Made by a program: the position numbers and the translations under genes
Notes under the pieces: generated by a model
Told to the model about the DNA's origin: nothing
Seen by the model: only the letters and a program-made list of their open reading frames with translations
Database searches by the model: none
From: DATBSL01 sp963729875
GTDB lineage: Bacteria; Acidobacteriota; Vicinamibacteria; Fen-336
Direction: 5' to 3'
NCBI GenBank assembly: GCA_963729875.1
Contig: CAVSPR010000002.1
Span: 496,001-560,000 of the forward strand
Length of the DNA: 64,000 nt
Shown: positions 1 to 8,741 of the stretch, one piece after another
How the letters are laid out: each line of letters begins with the position of its first letter
Numbering within the stretch: position 1 is the stretch's first letter

Positions 1-93
1 TGGGTCACGCAGCCCTGGCCCCCGCCGTGGTTCGCCGGGGCCGGCGTCGAGGGCGTGGGGCCCGAGGAAGCGCCGCCGCAGGAGGGGCATTGA
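1..93 (+). CDS. 3' end of an unidentified upstream gene (partial)
   Basis: Frame 1 is open from the window edge to a TGA at 91-93 and encodes a 30-residue Pro/Gly-rich tail ending EEAPPQEGH. The stop overlaps a TTG start of the next gene (TTGA, 90-93). This is the usual arrangement for translationally coupled genes in this window and is the main reason to believe the fragment. Nothing in the tail identifies a family. Confidence 0.5.
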   Translation, partial: WVTQPWPPPWFAGAGVEGVGPEEAPPQEGH

Positions 94-2135
94 GGCCCTC
101 GCGCGCGATACCGCTCGCCCTGCTCCTGGCCGTCGTGGTGCGCCTGCCGTTCTGGATCGAGGCGCTGCACACGCCGGTCGACGGCGACACCGCGATCGTG
201 GGCCTCATGGCCCGGCACCCCGGCGTCGGCACGACGTTCTGGGGCCAGCCGTACGGCTCGCCCCTCGACTCGTGGGTGGCCCTCCCCTTCGTCGCGGTCT
301 GGGGCTGCGGCCCCGAGGCCCTGCGGCTGCCGTACTTCCTGCTCGGCCTCCTGCTGGTGCCGCTGGCCTACGCCCTGGCGCGGGAGCTGCACCCCGCGGC
401 CGGCCTGCCCGCGGCGGTGCTCGTCGCCTGCCCTCCGCCCTACTTCCTCCTCCTCGCCGCGCTGCCGCCGCCCTTCTACCCGACGTCGCTCGTCCTGTGC
501 GGGCTCATCCTGCTCGCCGCCGCTCGCGCCGGACGACGCCTCGCCGACGCGAGCCAGCCGCCGCCCCGCGGTACCCTGCTCCTGCTGGGGCTCCTCTCCG
601 GGCTCGCCCTGTGGACGCACCTCATGGCGGCGAGCGCGGTCACGGCGGCAGCGGCGTGGGTCCTCCTGCGGTCCCGGGGTCGCCGAAGCCTGCTCGCGTG
701 GGCGCTCGTTCCCTTCGTGGCCGCGAGCGCGCCCCTGTGGTCGCGCGGCCTGCGTGATGCCGAGGCGGCCCGCATCGTCCAGTTGTCCGACCGCGACGAG
801 TCCGCGCTCTCGCACCTCGCGGCCACGCTGCCCCGGCTGCACCAGCCGCTCGGGGGCGTGCTCGGCACCCACGTCCCGGTCGTCGCGGACGCCGAGGACT
901 TCGTGCTGCACGCGCCGGGCTGGGCCGCGGGCCTCACCGTCCTCCTCTACGGCGTCCTGATCGTGCTCGCGGGCCGCGCCGCCTCGCGGGCGAGCCCCTC
1001 GTCCCTCTACCTTCTCGCCGCGGCCCTCGCGCTCCTCGCCTTCCCGTTCCCGCTCCGATCGGCTCCGCACACCCTGCGCTTCCTGACGCCGCTGTACCTC
1101 CCGGTGGCCGTCCTCGCGGCGTGGGCCGCCTCTCCCCGCGGCACCTCGCGGCGCCCGTGGGTCGCGGTGCTGGGGCTCGCCGCCCTGCACCTCGGCCTCG
1201 GCACGCAGCTGCTGGACGCGTGGCGGCGGCTCGACCGGGCCGGTCCGCCCTTCCTGCTCCAGGACCTGCAGCCGGTCCGGCGCGTGCTCGACGAGAGCGG
1301 CGTCCGCCACGCCTACGCCTCGTACGGACCCGCCTTCCGCCTCACGTGGGAGAGCGGCGAGAGGATCACCGCCTCGCCGCCGTGGAACGACCGCTTCCGC
1401 CACTGGCCGCTGCCCCTTCTCGACGAGGTGCGCTTCGCCCGGAACGTGGCGTGGGTCCTGACCCCCGACATCCCCAGCGCGCTGCCCGCTCCCGAGGCGT
1501 TCGAGCGGACGATGCGGGAGCTGGGCGGGCGGTGGCGGCGGGTCGATGCCGGACGGGCCGTCGTCTTCCACTCCTTCGTGCCTCCGTTCGCCGCCGACGC
1601 GGAGCCCTGGCCGGGCGCCGGCGCCGCGGGTGACTCCGACCTGCGGACCTTCGTCGATGGCGGCCCGGCGTCCTCGTTCGAGCTGCGGCTTGCGGAGCCG
1701 CGGCCGCTCCAGGCGGTCACGCTCGTGGCGGCGCTCGAGGGGCCGCGGCTGCCGCGGAACGCGGACGTGCAAGTCAGCGCCGACGGCCTCACCTTCGCGA
1801 CCGTCGCCTCCCGCCGGCGGAGGGAGGAGCGCCTCGACCTGCGGTGGCTCGACGGCCATCCCCAGGCGGTGATCGACCACGACGTCTTCGCGATTCCCCT
1901 GGGCGGCCGGCCGGTGCGAGCGCTGCGGATCGTCCTCGTGCAGTCGGAGGAGCCGTACCGGGTGGGGGAGGTGCTCCTCCACGCGACGCCGGGCCGGCAG
2001 GCGTGGGACGAGTGGCTCCCTCCCGGCCTCGACTGGGAGGCCCGCCGCCGCGCGCTCGTCGCGCAGCCGATGCCCGGCCGCGAGGACTGGTACGCGCGCG
2101 TCCTGCTGACGGCCCGGCACCGGCCCCCGCCCTGA
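90..2135 (+). CDS. PMT/ArnT-like membrane glycosyltransferase with a discoidin-like C-terminal domain
   Basis: About 681 residues. I chose TTG at 90 because AGGAGG lies at 80-85 and the start overlaps the previous stop; an upstream ATG at 27 would add an Arg-rich stretch with no family character. The first 400 residues are a run of hydrophobic segments, with an early acidic loop (TPVDGDTAIVG) as in GT39/GT83-type enzymes that use polyprenyl-phosphate sugars at the membrane. From about residue 510 to 650 a beta-rich stretch (DSDLRTFVDGG ... VQVSADGLTF ... ALRIVLVQ) resembles an F5/8 type C fold, which binds sugars outside the membrane. Substrate unknown. The next gene follows after about 107 bases and probably has its own promoter. 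Confidence 0.6.
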   Translation: MRPSRAIPLALLLAVVVRLPFWIEALHTPVDGDTAIVGLMARHPGVGTTFWGQPYGSPLDSWVALPFVAVWGCGPEALRLPYFLLGLLLVPLAYALARELHPAAGLPAAVLVACPPPYFLLLAALPPPFYPTSLVLCGLILLAAARAGRRLADASQPPPRGTLLLLGLLSGLALWTHLMAASAVTAAAAWVLLRSRGRRSLLAWALVPFVAASAPLWSRGLRDAEAARIVQLSDRDESALSHLAATLPRLHQPLGGVLGTHVPVVADAEDFVLHAPGWAAGLTVLLYGVLIVLAGRAASRASPSSLYLLAAALALLAFPFPLRSAPHTLRFLTPLYLPVAVLAAWAASPRGTSRRPWVAVLGLAALHLGLGTQLLDAWRRLDRAGPPFLLQDLQPVRRVLDESGVRHAYASYGPAFRLTWESGERITASPPWNDRFRHWPLPLLDEVRFARNVAWVLTPDIPSALPAPEAFERTMRELGGRWRRVDAGRAVVFHSFVPPFAADAEPWPGAGAAGDSDLRTFVDGGPASSFELRLAEPRPLQAVTLVAALEGPRLPRNADVQVSADGLTFATVASRRRREERLDLRWLDGHPQAVIDHDVFAIPLGGRPVRALRIVLVQSEEPYRVGEVLLHATPGRQAWDEWLPPGLDWEARRRALVAQPMPGREDWYARVLLTARHRPPP

Positions 2136-2230
2136 GGGGCGGCGAGGGACGCTCCTTCGCTCGCTCCCCGCTCGCTCAGCCCTCGCCCCTCCGGCCACGG
2201 TTTTGCGCTCCCCGCCCGCGCATGCCGTGG

Positions 2231-2242
2231 AACAATACCGGC
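2231..2242 (+). promoter_or_regulatory. putative -10 of a leaderless transcript for the guaB-like gene
   Basis: AACAAT (2231-2236) ends six bases before the ATG at 2243 and there is no Shine-Dalgarno sequence. The same hexamer-to-start distance recurs at several genes here. No convincing -35 is visible, so this is weak alone. Confidence 0.35.
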
Positions 2243-3694
2243 ATGAGCGACCTCGAGCCGCTGTTCCTCGGCAGGACGTTCGACGATTTCCTCTTCCGGC
2301 CGCAGCACAGCCCGGTGGGCAGCCGGCGCGAGGTGTCCCTCGCGATGCCGCTCGTGGCCGGGATCGACCTCGCCCTCCCCGTCCTCGGGGCCAACATGGA
2401 CACCGTGGTCGGCGAGGAGATGGCGAAGACGCTCGCCCTCGAGGGCGGCATCGGGTTCCTCCACCGCAACTCCTCCATCGCGGAGCAGGCGGCGCGGGTG
2501 CGCTACGTCAAGACGCGCCACTCATACGTGATCGAGGAGCCGCTCGTCCTCGAGCGCGCGGCCACGATCGCGGAGGCGCGGCAGGCCATCCGCCGGTTCA
2601 ACGCGAGCAGCTTCCTCATCGAGGAGGTGAAGGGCAGCGGCCGGCTGGCCGGCATCCTGTCCCACCGCGACATGCCCCTCGACGGCGCAGACGACGCGCG
2701 GCCGGTCTCCGACTTCATGACCCCGCGCCAGCGGCTGGTGACCCGCCCGCCCACGGTCTCCCTCGAGGAGGCCGAGAGGGCCATGTTCGAGCACCGGGTC
2801 GAGAAGCTGCCCCTCGTGGACGACGGTGGCCGCGTGCGCGGCCTCGTCACCATGCGCGACCTCAAGCTCTACAAGCAGAAACCGCACTCGACCAAGGACG
2901 GGCGGGGGCGGCTGCGCGTGGGAGCGGCGGTGGGAGCGACCGGGGACTTCCTGGAGCGCGCGGCGGCCCTCGTCGAGCAGGAGGTGGACGTCCTCCTGCT
3001 CGACGTGGCCCACGCCGACTCCGAAGTGGTGGCGCAGGCGGTGGGGCAGCTGCGCAAGAGGCTGGAGAGGGTGCCGCTCGTGGTGGGCAACGTGGCGACG
3101 GCGCAGTCGGCGCAGTGGCTCGCCGGCCTCGGCGCGAGCGCGATCAAGGTGGGGGTGGGCCCCGGGCGCGGCTGCCGCACGCGGCTGGAGACGGGCGCGG
3201 GAGTGCCCCAGCTGCAGGCGGTGCGCGAGGCGTACCTCGCGACGGAAGGGAAGCTGCCGATCATCGCGGACGGGGGGGTCCGGGACGACAAGGACCTCTT
3301 CCTGGCCATCGCGTGCGGGGCCTCGACGGTCATGCTCGGCAGCATGCTGTCGGGGACGGACGAAGCCCCGGGCATGGTGGTGGAGGACCCCGCCACGCGG
3401 CAGAAGATGAAGCTCTACCGCGGCATGACTTCCCCGGAGGCGGTGGTGGACGGGACGGAGGGCGACGAGCTCGCGGAGGCCCTGCGCACCCCGGCGGAGG
3501 GGCAGTCCGTGCGCGTCCCCTACGTCGGCAGCGTGGTCGGCATCCTCTCCCGCGTCCGTGGCCACCTGCAGTCGGCGGTCAGCTACGCGGGGGAGGCGAG
3601 CCTCCGCGCCGCCCAGGAGAAGATCGCGCGCGACCCGGGGAGCTTCCTCGTCCCGCTGTCCGAGGCCTCCCGCCGCGAGTCGTTCGTGCGGTAG
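2243..3694 (+). CDS. IMP dehydrogenase / GMP reductase family protein with CBS pair
   Basis: A 483-residue purine-nucleotide oxidoreductase of the GuaB superfamily: an N-terminal barrel half (GANMDTVVGEEMA), two CBS domains at about residues 95-205 and the second barrel half with ADGGVR. The catalytic loop reads GPGRGCRTR with Cys311 in place of the nucleophile; canonical IMPDH has GPGSICTTR. The flap keeps YRGMTSPEA but I do not find the Arg-Tyr pair that activates water in true IMPDHs. The GMP reductase direction (as in CBS-containing actinobacterial GuaB1) or another reaction is therefore possible. ATG 2243 gives the normal N-terminus (MSDLEPLFLGRTFDDF); ATG 2222 is an in-frame alternative. 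The gene converges on the BNR gene with 15 bases between. Confidence 0.8.
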   Translation: MSDLEPLFLGRTFDDFLFRPQHSPVGSRREVSLAMPLVAGIDLALPVLGANMDTVVGEEMAKTLALEGGIGFLHRNSSIAEQAARVRYVKTRHSYVIEEPLVLERAATIAEARQAIRRFNASSFLIEEVKGSGRLAGILSHRDMPLDGADDARPVSDFMTPRQRLVTRPPTVSLEEAERAMFEHRVEKLPLVDDGGRVRGLVTMRDLKLYKQKPHSTKDGRGRLRVGAAVGATGDFLERAAALVEQEVDVLLLDVAHADSEVVAQAVGQLRKRLERVPLVVGNVATAQSAQWLAGLGASAIKVGVGPGRGCRTRLETGAGVPQLQAVREAYLATEGKLPIIADGGVRDDKDLFLAIACGASTVMLGSMLSGTDEAPGMVVEDPATRQKMKLYRGMTSPEAVVDGTEGDELAEALRTPAEGQSVRVPYVGSVVGILSRVRGHLQSAVSYAGEASLRAAQEKIARDPGSFLVPLSEASRRESFVR

Positions 3695-3709
3695 GGTGAG
3701 ACGGAGCAC

Positions 3710-5425
3710 CTACCGCGGCGCGATCCGGCTCCCGTAGACGTCGCTCGCGGGGTCGGCCGTCGAGCCGACGCCGCGCCGGTCGCTCCAGGCTGCGAACACG
3801 ACGCCCGTGCCGTTGGCAGTCACGCTGGTGCGCCCGGCCGCGAACGTCTGGGTCTGGGTCGAGGAGGCGTCGGTCACGCGGGTGTTGGCCGACCAGCCGG
3901 TTCCCTGGCCGGGCTCGAGCCGCGCGTGGAAGACGTCGTAGAGGGAGATCCCGGCCGGAGTCGAGCCGTCGGGCGCGAGCCGCGTGTCTTCCCACACGGC
4001 CTCCACCACCGTACCCCGCACCTGCCGCCGGGTCACGAGGCTGACGAAACCCTGGGCGCGGCCGGGACCGTCGTCGTTCACGGTGACCGGATCGGACCAA
4101 TCGGCGTACGGCGAGATCAAGCTGCCGACGTAGCGGACGTCGCCCTCTTCCGCCGTGGTGCTCTCCGCCTCGGGATCGTGCGTGTAGACGACGTGCGCCC
4201 GCCCATCCGCGTCGATCACGGCATCGGGGAACATCGTGGTCCACCACTTCCGGAACGGGAACAGGCTGAGCGGAGCCTCGCTCGAGTCGGCGGCCGCTGT
4301 CACGTTCGGGTCCCAGCTCGTGCCGTGGTCGCCGGAACGGGCGGTCCGGATCTCGAAGCCGCCCGCGAGAAAGCCGTCGAAGCCTGAGTGGTACCACGCG
4401 ACCAGCACCTCGGAGTCGTTCCCGACGGTGACCCTCGGTCCCTGTGTTATCACTTGCGGCCCGGACGAGTGGCCGGCGTCCAGCTCGCGGACCGGACTCC
4501 AGTCGGTTCCCTTGCTCAGGGAGCGGGTCACGACGATCGTGGTCGGCGTCGCCGTGTCGTCGAGCTCGGCGAGCCGCGTGGAGGCGACGTGCACCACCCA
4601 CTCCCCCGGCTGAGCGCGACGCCCCCGGTGAGCGGTGCCGCTCACCGCCACGGACGGGCGCTCGAACGACGTCCCGGGCGTCCAGTCGATCGGTTCACCG
4701 CACGTTTCGAGGCCTCCTGGACACTCGTAGGTGACCGAGTAGGCCTTCGCGACGAGGGCGACGACGGGTGCGGACCACGTGCGCCCGTCATCCCGGGACT
4801 GCGCCACGACGACGTTTGTCGCGGTCTCGATCCGAAAGAGGTTCTCGGGCAGGAACTCCTGGACGGTCAGGATGTCGCGGTAGGCTGCGTACAGGCGGCT
4901 GCCGTCGGGCGAGTAGGCCAGGGCGGGATCAGCGCAGTTGCTGGTCGGGCTCAGGGCCGGCAGCTGCGCGCGCCGGGTCCAGGTGCGGCCGCGATCGAGG
5001 CTCCGCGCGACGAAGCAGCGCGTGCCCGGTGACGTGGGAAACGCGGCCGCCACGTAGGCCAGGGCGACGAGATCCTGACGGCCGGGGCTGGCCGCGAGGC
5101 TGGGCTGCGTCTCGATGAGCGACGTGTCCGCGGCGATGGGCACGTCCGCGAGCGCGCCGGGCCCGCGCCCGAGCCACGTCCGGTCCTTGCCATCGAGACG
5201 GAGCGCCGCCGTCGCGCGAGACCCGACCGCATTGGAGGTCCGCCCGGAGGACGCCCGCGGGACCCGGAAGGCTCGGAGCATGGCGACGGGGTCCTGGTGC
5301 CATGCCAGCGACTCGACCAGCGCCGGAGGCGGAGTGAGTTGCACGTCGTCAGCGGGTAGGGCGGCCGTGCCCGTGCCACCGACGAAGAGAAGGACCAAGA
5401 GCGACCCGAAGACGCGCACGCGCAT
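3710..5425 (-). CDS. exported BNR/Asp-box repeat (sialidase-like fold) protein
   Basis: 571 residues. ATG at 5425 is preceded by GAGGTG four bases upstream and starts a signal peptide (MRVRVFGSLLVLLFVGG ... ALPA). The mature part contains repeated Asp-box motifs of the S-x-D-x-G-x-T-W type: SLDRGRTW, SRDDGRTW, SLSKGTDW and SGDHGTSW. These mark the turns of a six-bladed sialidase-like propeller. The catalytic Arg triad and Tyr/Glu of real sialidases are not recognisable, so this is better called a secreted propeller protein than an enzyme. It has its own sigma70-type promoter (5485-5511) and diverges from cysK. Confidence 0.7.
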   Translation of the reverse strand: MRVRVFGSLLVLLFVGGTGTAALPADDVQLTPPPALVESLAWHQDPVAMLRAFRVPRASSGRTSNAVGSRATAALRLDGKDRTWLGRGPGALADVPIAADTSLIETQPSLAASPGRQDLVALAYVAAAFPTSPGTRCFVARSLDRGRTWTRRAQLPALSPTSNCADPALAYSPDGSRLYAAYRDILTVQEFLPENLFRIETATNVVVAQSRDDGRTWSAPVVALVAKAYSVTYECPGGLETCGEPIDWTPGTSFERPSVAVSGTAHRGRRAQPGEWVVHVASTRLAELDDTATPTTIVVTRSLSKGTDWSPVRELDAGHSSGPQVITQGPRVTVGNDSEVLVAWYHSGFDGFLAGGFEIRTARSGDHGTSWDPNVTAAADSSEAPLSLFPFRKWWTTMFPDAVIDADGRAHVVYTHDPEAESTTAEEGDVRYVGSLISPYADWSDPVTVNDDGPGRAQGFVSLVTRRQVRGTVVEAVWEDTRLAPDGSTPAGISLYDVFHARLEPGQGTGWSANTRVTDASSTQTQTFAAGRTSVTANGTGVVFAAWSDRRGVGSTADPASDVYGSRIAPR

Positions 5426-5484
5426 GTGCACCTCGGAAGAAAGGCTGAGTTCAGGTAGCAGCCGCGGAGGGGGGCAGCCACCCC

Positions 5485-5511
5485 ATTGTAGCCCTGCGGC
5501 GGGCGCGTCAA
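5485..5511 (-). promoter_or_regulatory. sigma70-type promoter for the BNR gene
   Basis: Reading leftward: TTGACG (5511-5506), 15 bases, TACAAT (5490-5485), about 60 bases upstream of the ATG. Both hexamers are near consensus in very GC-rich surroundings, although the spacer is short (16 if CTTGAC is taken as the -35). Confidence 0.55.
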
Positions 5512-5592
5512 GCAAGGAGTGCAGCAGGTGGAAGGATGCCCCGTTGTTTCGTGCCTTCCCGGTGCGGAAAGCGTGTCGACGGATTGCGCCGG

Positions 5593-5601
5593 TGCTAGCA
5601 T
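5593..5601 (+). promoter_or_regulatory. possible extended -10 upstream of cysK
   Basis: TG-C-TAGCAT, an extended -10, lies about 58 bases before the cysK ATG. The same TGNTAGCATCGA string occurs at 56138 upstream of the subtilisin gene. No good -35. Confidence 0.35.
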
Positions 5602-5658
5602 CGAGGCAGGGACTTCCGGCGACAGGCGTGGGGGACAGTGTCGGCGGGGGAGGAAGCG

Positions 5659-6654
5659 ATGGCACGGGTGTTCGAGGACAACACGGCGTCGATCGGGCGC
5701 ACGCCGCTCGTCCGGATCAACAGCCTCGCGAGGGGCGCGCACGCTACCGTGCTCGCCAAGATCGAGGGCCGCAACCCGGCCTACTCGGTGAAGTGCCGCA
5801 TCGGCGCGTCGATGGTCTGGGACGCGGAGAAGCGCGGTGCGCTCGCGAAGGGCAAGGCGATCCTCGAGGCCACGAGCGGGAACACGGGGATCGCCCTCGC
5901 CTTCGCCGCCGCCGCCCGGGGCTACGAGTGTGTGCTGACCATGCCGGACACGATGAGCATGGAGCGGCGCAAGGTGCTCGTGGCCCTCGGGGCGAGGCTC
6001 GTCCTCACCCCGGGACCGCTCGGCATGAAGGGCGCGGTCGCGAAGTCGGAAGAGCTGGCCGCGGAGGAGCCGGGGCGGTACGTGATGATGAGGCAGTTCG
6101 AGAACCCGGCGAACCCGGCCATCCACGAGCAGACGACGGGCCCGGAGATCTGGGAGGACACGGACGGGGCGGTGGACGTGTTCGTGAGCGGGGTGGGGAC
6201 GGGGGGCACGATCACCGGGGTCAGCCGGTACGTCAAGAAGACGAAGGGCAAGCCGATCCTCAGCGTGGCGGTCGAGCCCGAGGCCTCGCCGCTCATCACG
6301 CAGACGCTGGCCGGACAGCCCCTGACCCCGGCTCCGCACAAGATCCAGGGCATCGGGGCGAACTTCGTGCCAAAGAACCTCGACCTCTCCTTCGTCGACC
6401 GGGTGGAGCGCGTTTCGAACGAGGAGGCGATCGCAACGGCGCGGCGGCTGGCGCGAGAGGAGGGGATCCTGTGCGGGGTGTCGTGCGGGGCGGCCATGGC
6501 CGCCGCGCTGCGACTCGCCTTCGACCCCGCCTTCGCGGGGAAGACGATCGTGACCGTGCTGCCCGACTCCGGCGAGCGCTACCTGAGCGGGCCTCTCTAC
6601 GAGGGTCTCTTCGCCGAGGTCGAGAAGATGTCCGCCTCTGCGGTGAAGCCGTGA
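5659..6654 (+). CDS. cysK: cysteine synthase A (O-acetylserine sulfhydrylase)
   Basis: 331 residues. PLP enzyme that makes cysteine from O-acetylserine and sulfide in the cytoplasm. It matches CysK along its whole length: PLP lysine K45 in NPAYSVKCRIG, substrate loop TSGNTG, PLP phosphate loop GTGGT, FENPANPAIHEQTTGPEIW, and SCGAAMAAAL in place of the usual SSGAA. ATG 5659 follows GGGGAGG; GTG 5638 is in frame but has no ribosome site. Its TGA overlaps the GTG of cysE (GTGA), so synthase and acetyltransferase are translationally coupled. Confidence 0.95.
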   Translation: MARVFEDNTASIGRTPLVRINSLARGAHATVLAKIEGRNPAYSVKCRIGASMVWDAEKRGALAKGKAILEATSGNTGIALAFAAAARGYECVLTMPDTMSMERRKVLVALGARLVLTPGPLGMKGAVAKSEELAAEEPGRYVMMRQFENPANPAIHEQTTGPEIWEDTDGAVDVFVSGVGTGGTITGVSRYVKKTKGKPILSVAVEPEASPLITQTLAGQPLTPAPHKIQGIGANFVPKNLDLSFVDRVERVSNEEAIATARRLAREEGILCGVSCGAAMAAALRLAFDPAFAGKTIVTVLPDSGERYLSGPLYEGLFAEVEKMSASAVKP

Positions 6655-7571
6655 GCGCCGGTCTCGCGGGCCTCGCCGAGGGGATGCTGGCGAGCTACCG
6701 CCGCGACCCTCGGGCGCAGCACGTCAACCGCCGCTTCCTCCCCTCCCGCGACGAGATCCTGGAGATCGTGAAGCTCCTGCTCGAGCTGTTCTACCCGGGC
6801 TACTTCGGCCGGCAGGACCTCACCGACGAGAACCTCGCCTTCCACGTGGGCAACCTGCTCTCGACCCTGCGCGAGAAGACCGAGCGGCAGGTCGAGACGT
6901 GCCTCTGCTTCGCCGCGGAGTGCGAGGGGCGAGCCGACCACTCCTGCTCCGAGAAGGCGCGCCGGGTCACCGCCGCGTTCCTCGAGCGGCTGCCGGCCGT
7001 GCGCGACCTGCTCGTCCTCGACGTGCAGGCCGCCTACGACGGAGACCCGGCGGCGTCGAGCCTCGACGAGGTGATCCTGGCCTACCCCGGGATGCTGGCG
7101 GTCACCGTCCACCGCGTCGCCCACGAGCTGCACGTGATGGGGGTGCCGCTCATGCCCCGCATCATGAGCGAGTGGGCGCACTCGCGCAGCGGCACCGACA
7201 TCCACCCCGGAGCGCGGATCGGGAAGAGCTTCTTCATCGACCACGCGACCGGGGTCGTGGTGGGGGAGACGACGACGATCGGCTCGAACGTCAAGCTGTA
7301 CCAGGGGGTGACGCTCGGCGCGCTCTCGATCCCGAGGGACGAGCGCGGCCGGGTGATCCGCGACACGAAGCGCCACCCGACGGTCGAGGACGGCGTCACG
7401 ATCTACGCGAACGCCACCGTGCTCGGCGGGAAGACCGTCGTCGGGGCCGACAGCGTGGTGGGGGGCTCGGTCTTCGTGACCGAGAGCGTCCCCGCCTCGA
7501 CGCGCGTGGCCCTGCGCCCGCCGGAGGTGACGGTCCGCGCCAGGACCGAGGCCGGCGACTTCGCGATCTAG
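6651..7571 (+). CDS. cysE: serine O-acetyltransferase
   Basis: 306 residues. Acetylates serine with acetyl-CoA to feed the adjacent cysK. An alpha-helical N-terminal region (residues 1-170, including the HRVAHELHVMGVPLMPRI helix) is followed by left-handed beta-helix hexapeptide repeats: TDIHPGARIGKSFFIDHATGVVVGE, then the GSNVKLYQGVTLGA and ATVLGGKTVVGADSVVGGS turns. The catalytic His of DHATGVVVGE is present. The N-terminal domain is longer than in E. coli CysE and resembles the EpsC-type long SATs. The GTG start overlaps the cysK stop by four bases. Its TAG shares two bases with the stop of the opposing glycosyltransferase. Confidence 0.9.
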   Translation: MSAGLAGLAEGMLASYRRDPRAQHVNRRFLPSRDEILEIVKLLLELFYPGYFGRQDLTDENLAFHVGNLLSTLREKTERQVETCLCFAAECEGRADHSCSEKARRVTAAFLERLPAVRDLLVLDVQAAYDGDPAASSLDEVILAYPGMLAVTVHRVAHELHVMGVPLMPRIMSEWAHSRSGTDIHPGARIGKSFFIDHATGVVVGETTTIGSNVKLYQGVTLGALSIPRDERGRVIRDTKRHPTVEDGVTIYANATVLGGKTVVGADSVVGGSVFVTESVPASTRVALRPPEVTVRARTEAGDFAI

Positions 7572-8741
7572 GGTCGGCGTCCGGCCAGGCTCTCGACGGC
7601 CGCGTAGGCCCGCGCGATCTTCTCCCGGTAGCGCGCCACGCTGTACTCGCGCTCGATGAGGTCCCGCCCGGCGCCGGCCCGCGCGGCGCGCGTCCTCGGG
7701 CCGGTCGAGGGCGGCCCGGATGCCGGAGGCCAGGCCCTCGGCCGTGGGCTCCACGAGGAAGGCGGTCGTGTCGTCGAGCAGCTGCGTGTGCGTGGCGATC
7801 CGGGTGGCCACGAGCGGCCGGCCGGAGGCGAGGTACGTGAAGATCTTGAAGGGCGTGTTCTCGCCCTTCGCGCGGGGCGAGGCGAGGACGTCGGCGAGCG
7901 CGAAGAACGCCGGGAGCTCGGTGGGCGGCCGCCGGCCGGAGAAGACGCAGCGCTCTCCGACGCCGCGCGAGCGCGCCTCGCCCTTCATGCGCGCGACGTC
8001 GGCCGGTCCGCCTCCCATCATCAGCAGCTGCACGTGCGGCACGCGGACGAGGGCGTCGAGAAGGAGCTCGACCCCCTGGTAGGGCTCGAAGTTGCCCGAG
8101 TAGAGGACGACGGGCCAGGGGCCCAGGGTGAGCTCGCGGCGCAGGGCGTCGACTGCGTCTGCGTCGGCCGCCTCGCCCGGCTCCACGAGCGGCGGGTCTT
8201 CGACCTGGAACACGGGCAGGGAGGGGGCGCGCTCCCGGACGCCGTCGGTCAGGCTGGCGCAGACGGTGACGGCCGTCGCCGCGTGCCGCAGCGCGTACCG
8301 CTCGAGGGTCTCGGCGAGCCAGAGGACGGGCCCGCGGGTCGCGAAGCCCGAGTAGCGGAGCTGGTCCGGGATCGACGAGTCCACGTCAATGACGAGGGGG
8401 ACCTCGAACCACCGGGCGAAGGGAGCGATCAGGTGCGCCGCCTCCTCCACCGCGTGGACGACGTCGTAGCCGCCGAAGCGGAGGCGCCACGCGGCCTCCG
8501 CCACGAACGGCACGTCGAGGGCCATCTTCGCGAGGGACGGGCCGGCCTTCACCCGCCCCACCGGAAGGCGCAGGCTCCTGAGGTGGCGGACGCCCTCGAC
8601 GGGCGCCTCCTGCCCCTGCGGGAACGTGAGGAGATCGACCTCGTGCCCCAGCGACGCGAGCGCCCGCGTCATGTGCAGGACGGCGAGCGGGGTGCCCCGC
8701 ACCTCGAAGAAGGGCTGGGGGGCGAGGAAGAGGACCCTCAC
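7568..8741 (-). CDS. GT4-type glycosyltransferase, frameshifted near its 3' end
   Basis: A GT-B glycosyltransferase (about 390 residues) starting with GTG 8741 (VRVLFLAPQPFFEVRGTPLAV). It has the N-terminal Rossmann half, YDVVHAVEE, a central VVLYSGNFEPYQGVELLLDA and the C-terminal donor site ending ENTPFKIFTYLASGRPLVAT, where the E/PFK region corresponds to the EX7E-type donor loop. Near 7680-7690 the frame breaks within GCGCGGGCCGGCGCC; the following frame supplies the expected end (GRDLIEREYSVARYREKI). The start overlaps the stop of the upstream membrane protein by four bases (GTGA), so it is the last gene of a trxB / membrane protein / GT operon. Probable retaining enzyme, substrate unknown. 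Confidence 0.7.

Noticed and set aside
1313..2521. 402-codon minus-strand frame across the glycosyltransferase and guaB-like genes
   Set aside because: Low-complexity Arg/Ser/Gly composition without any motif, antisense to two recognisable genes.
5115..6650. Upstream extension of the cysE frame to an ATG at 5115
   Set aside because: It overlaps the whole of cysK in another frame; the GTG at 6651 with the four-base overlap gives the normal SAT N-terminus.
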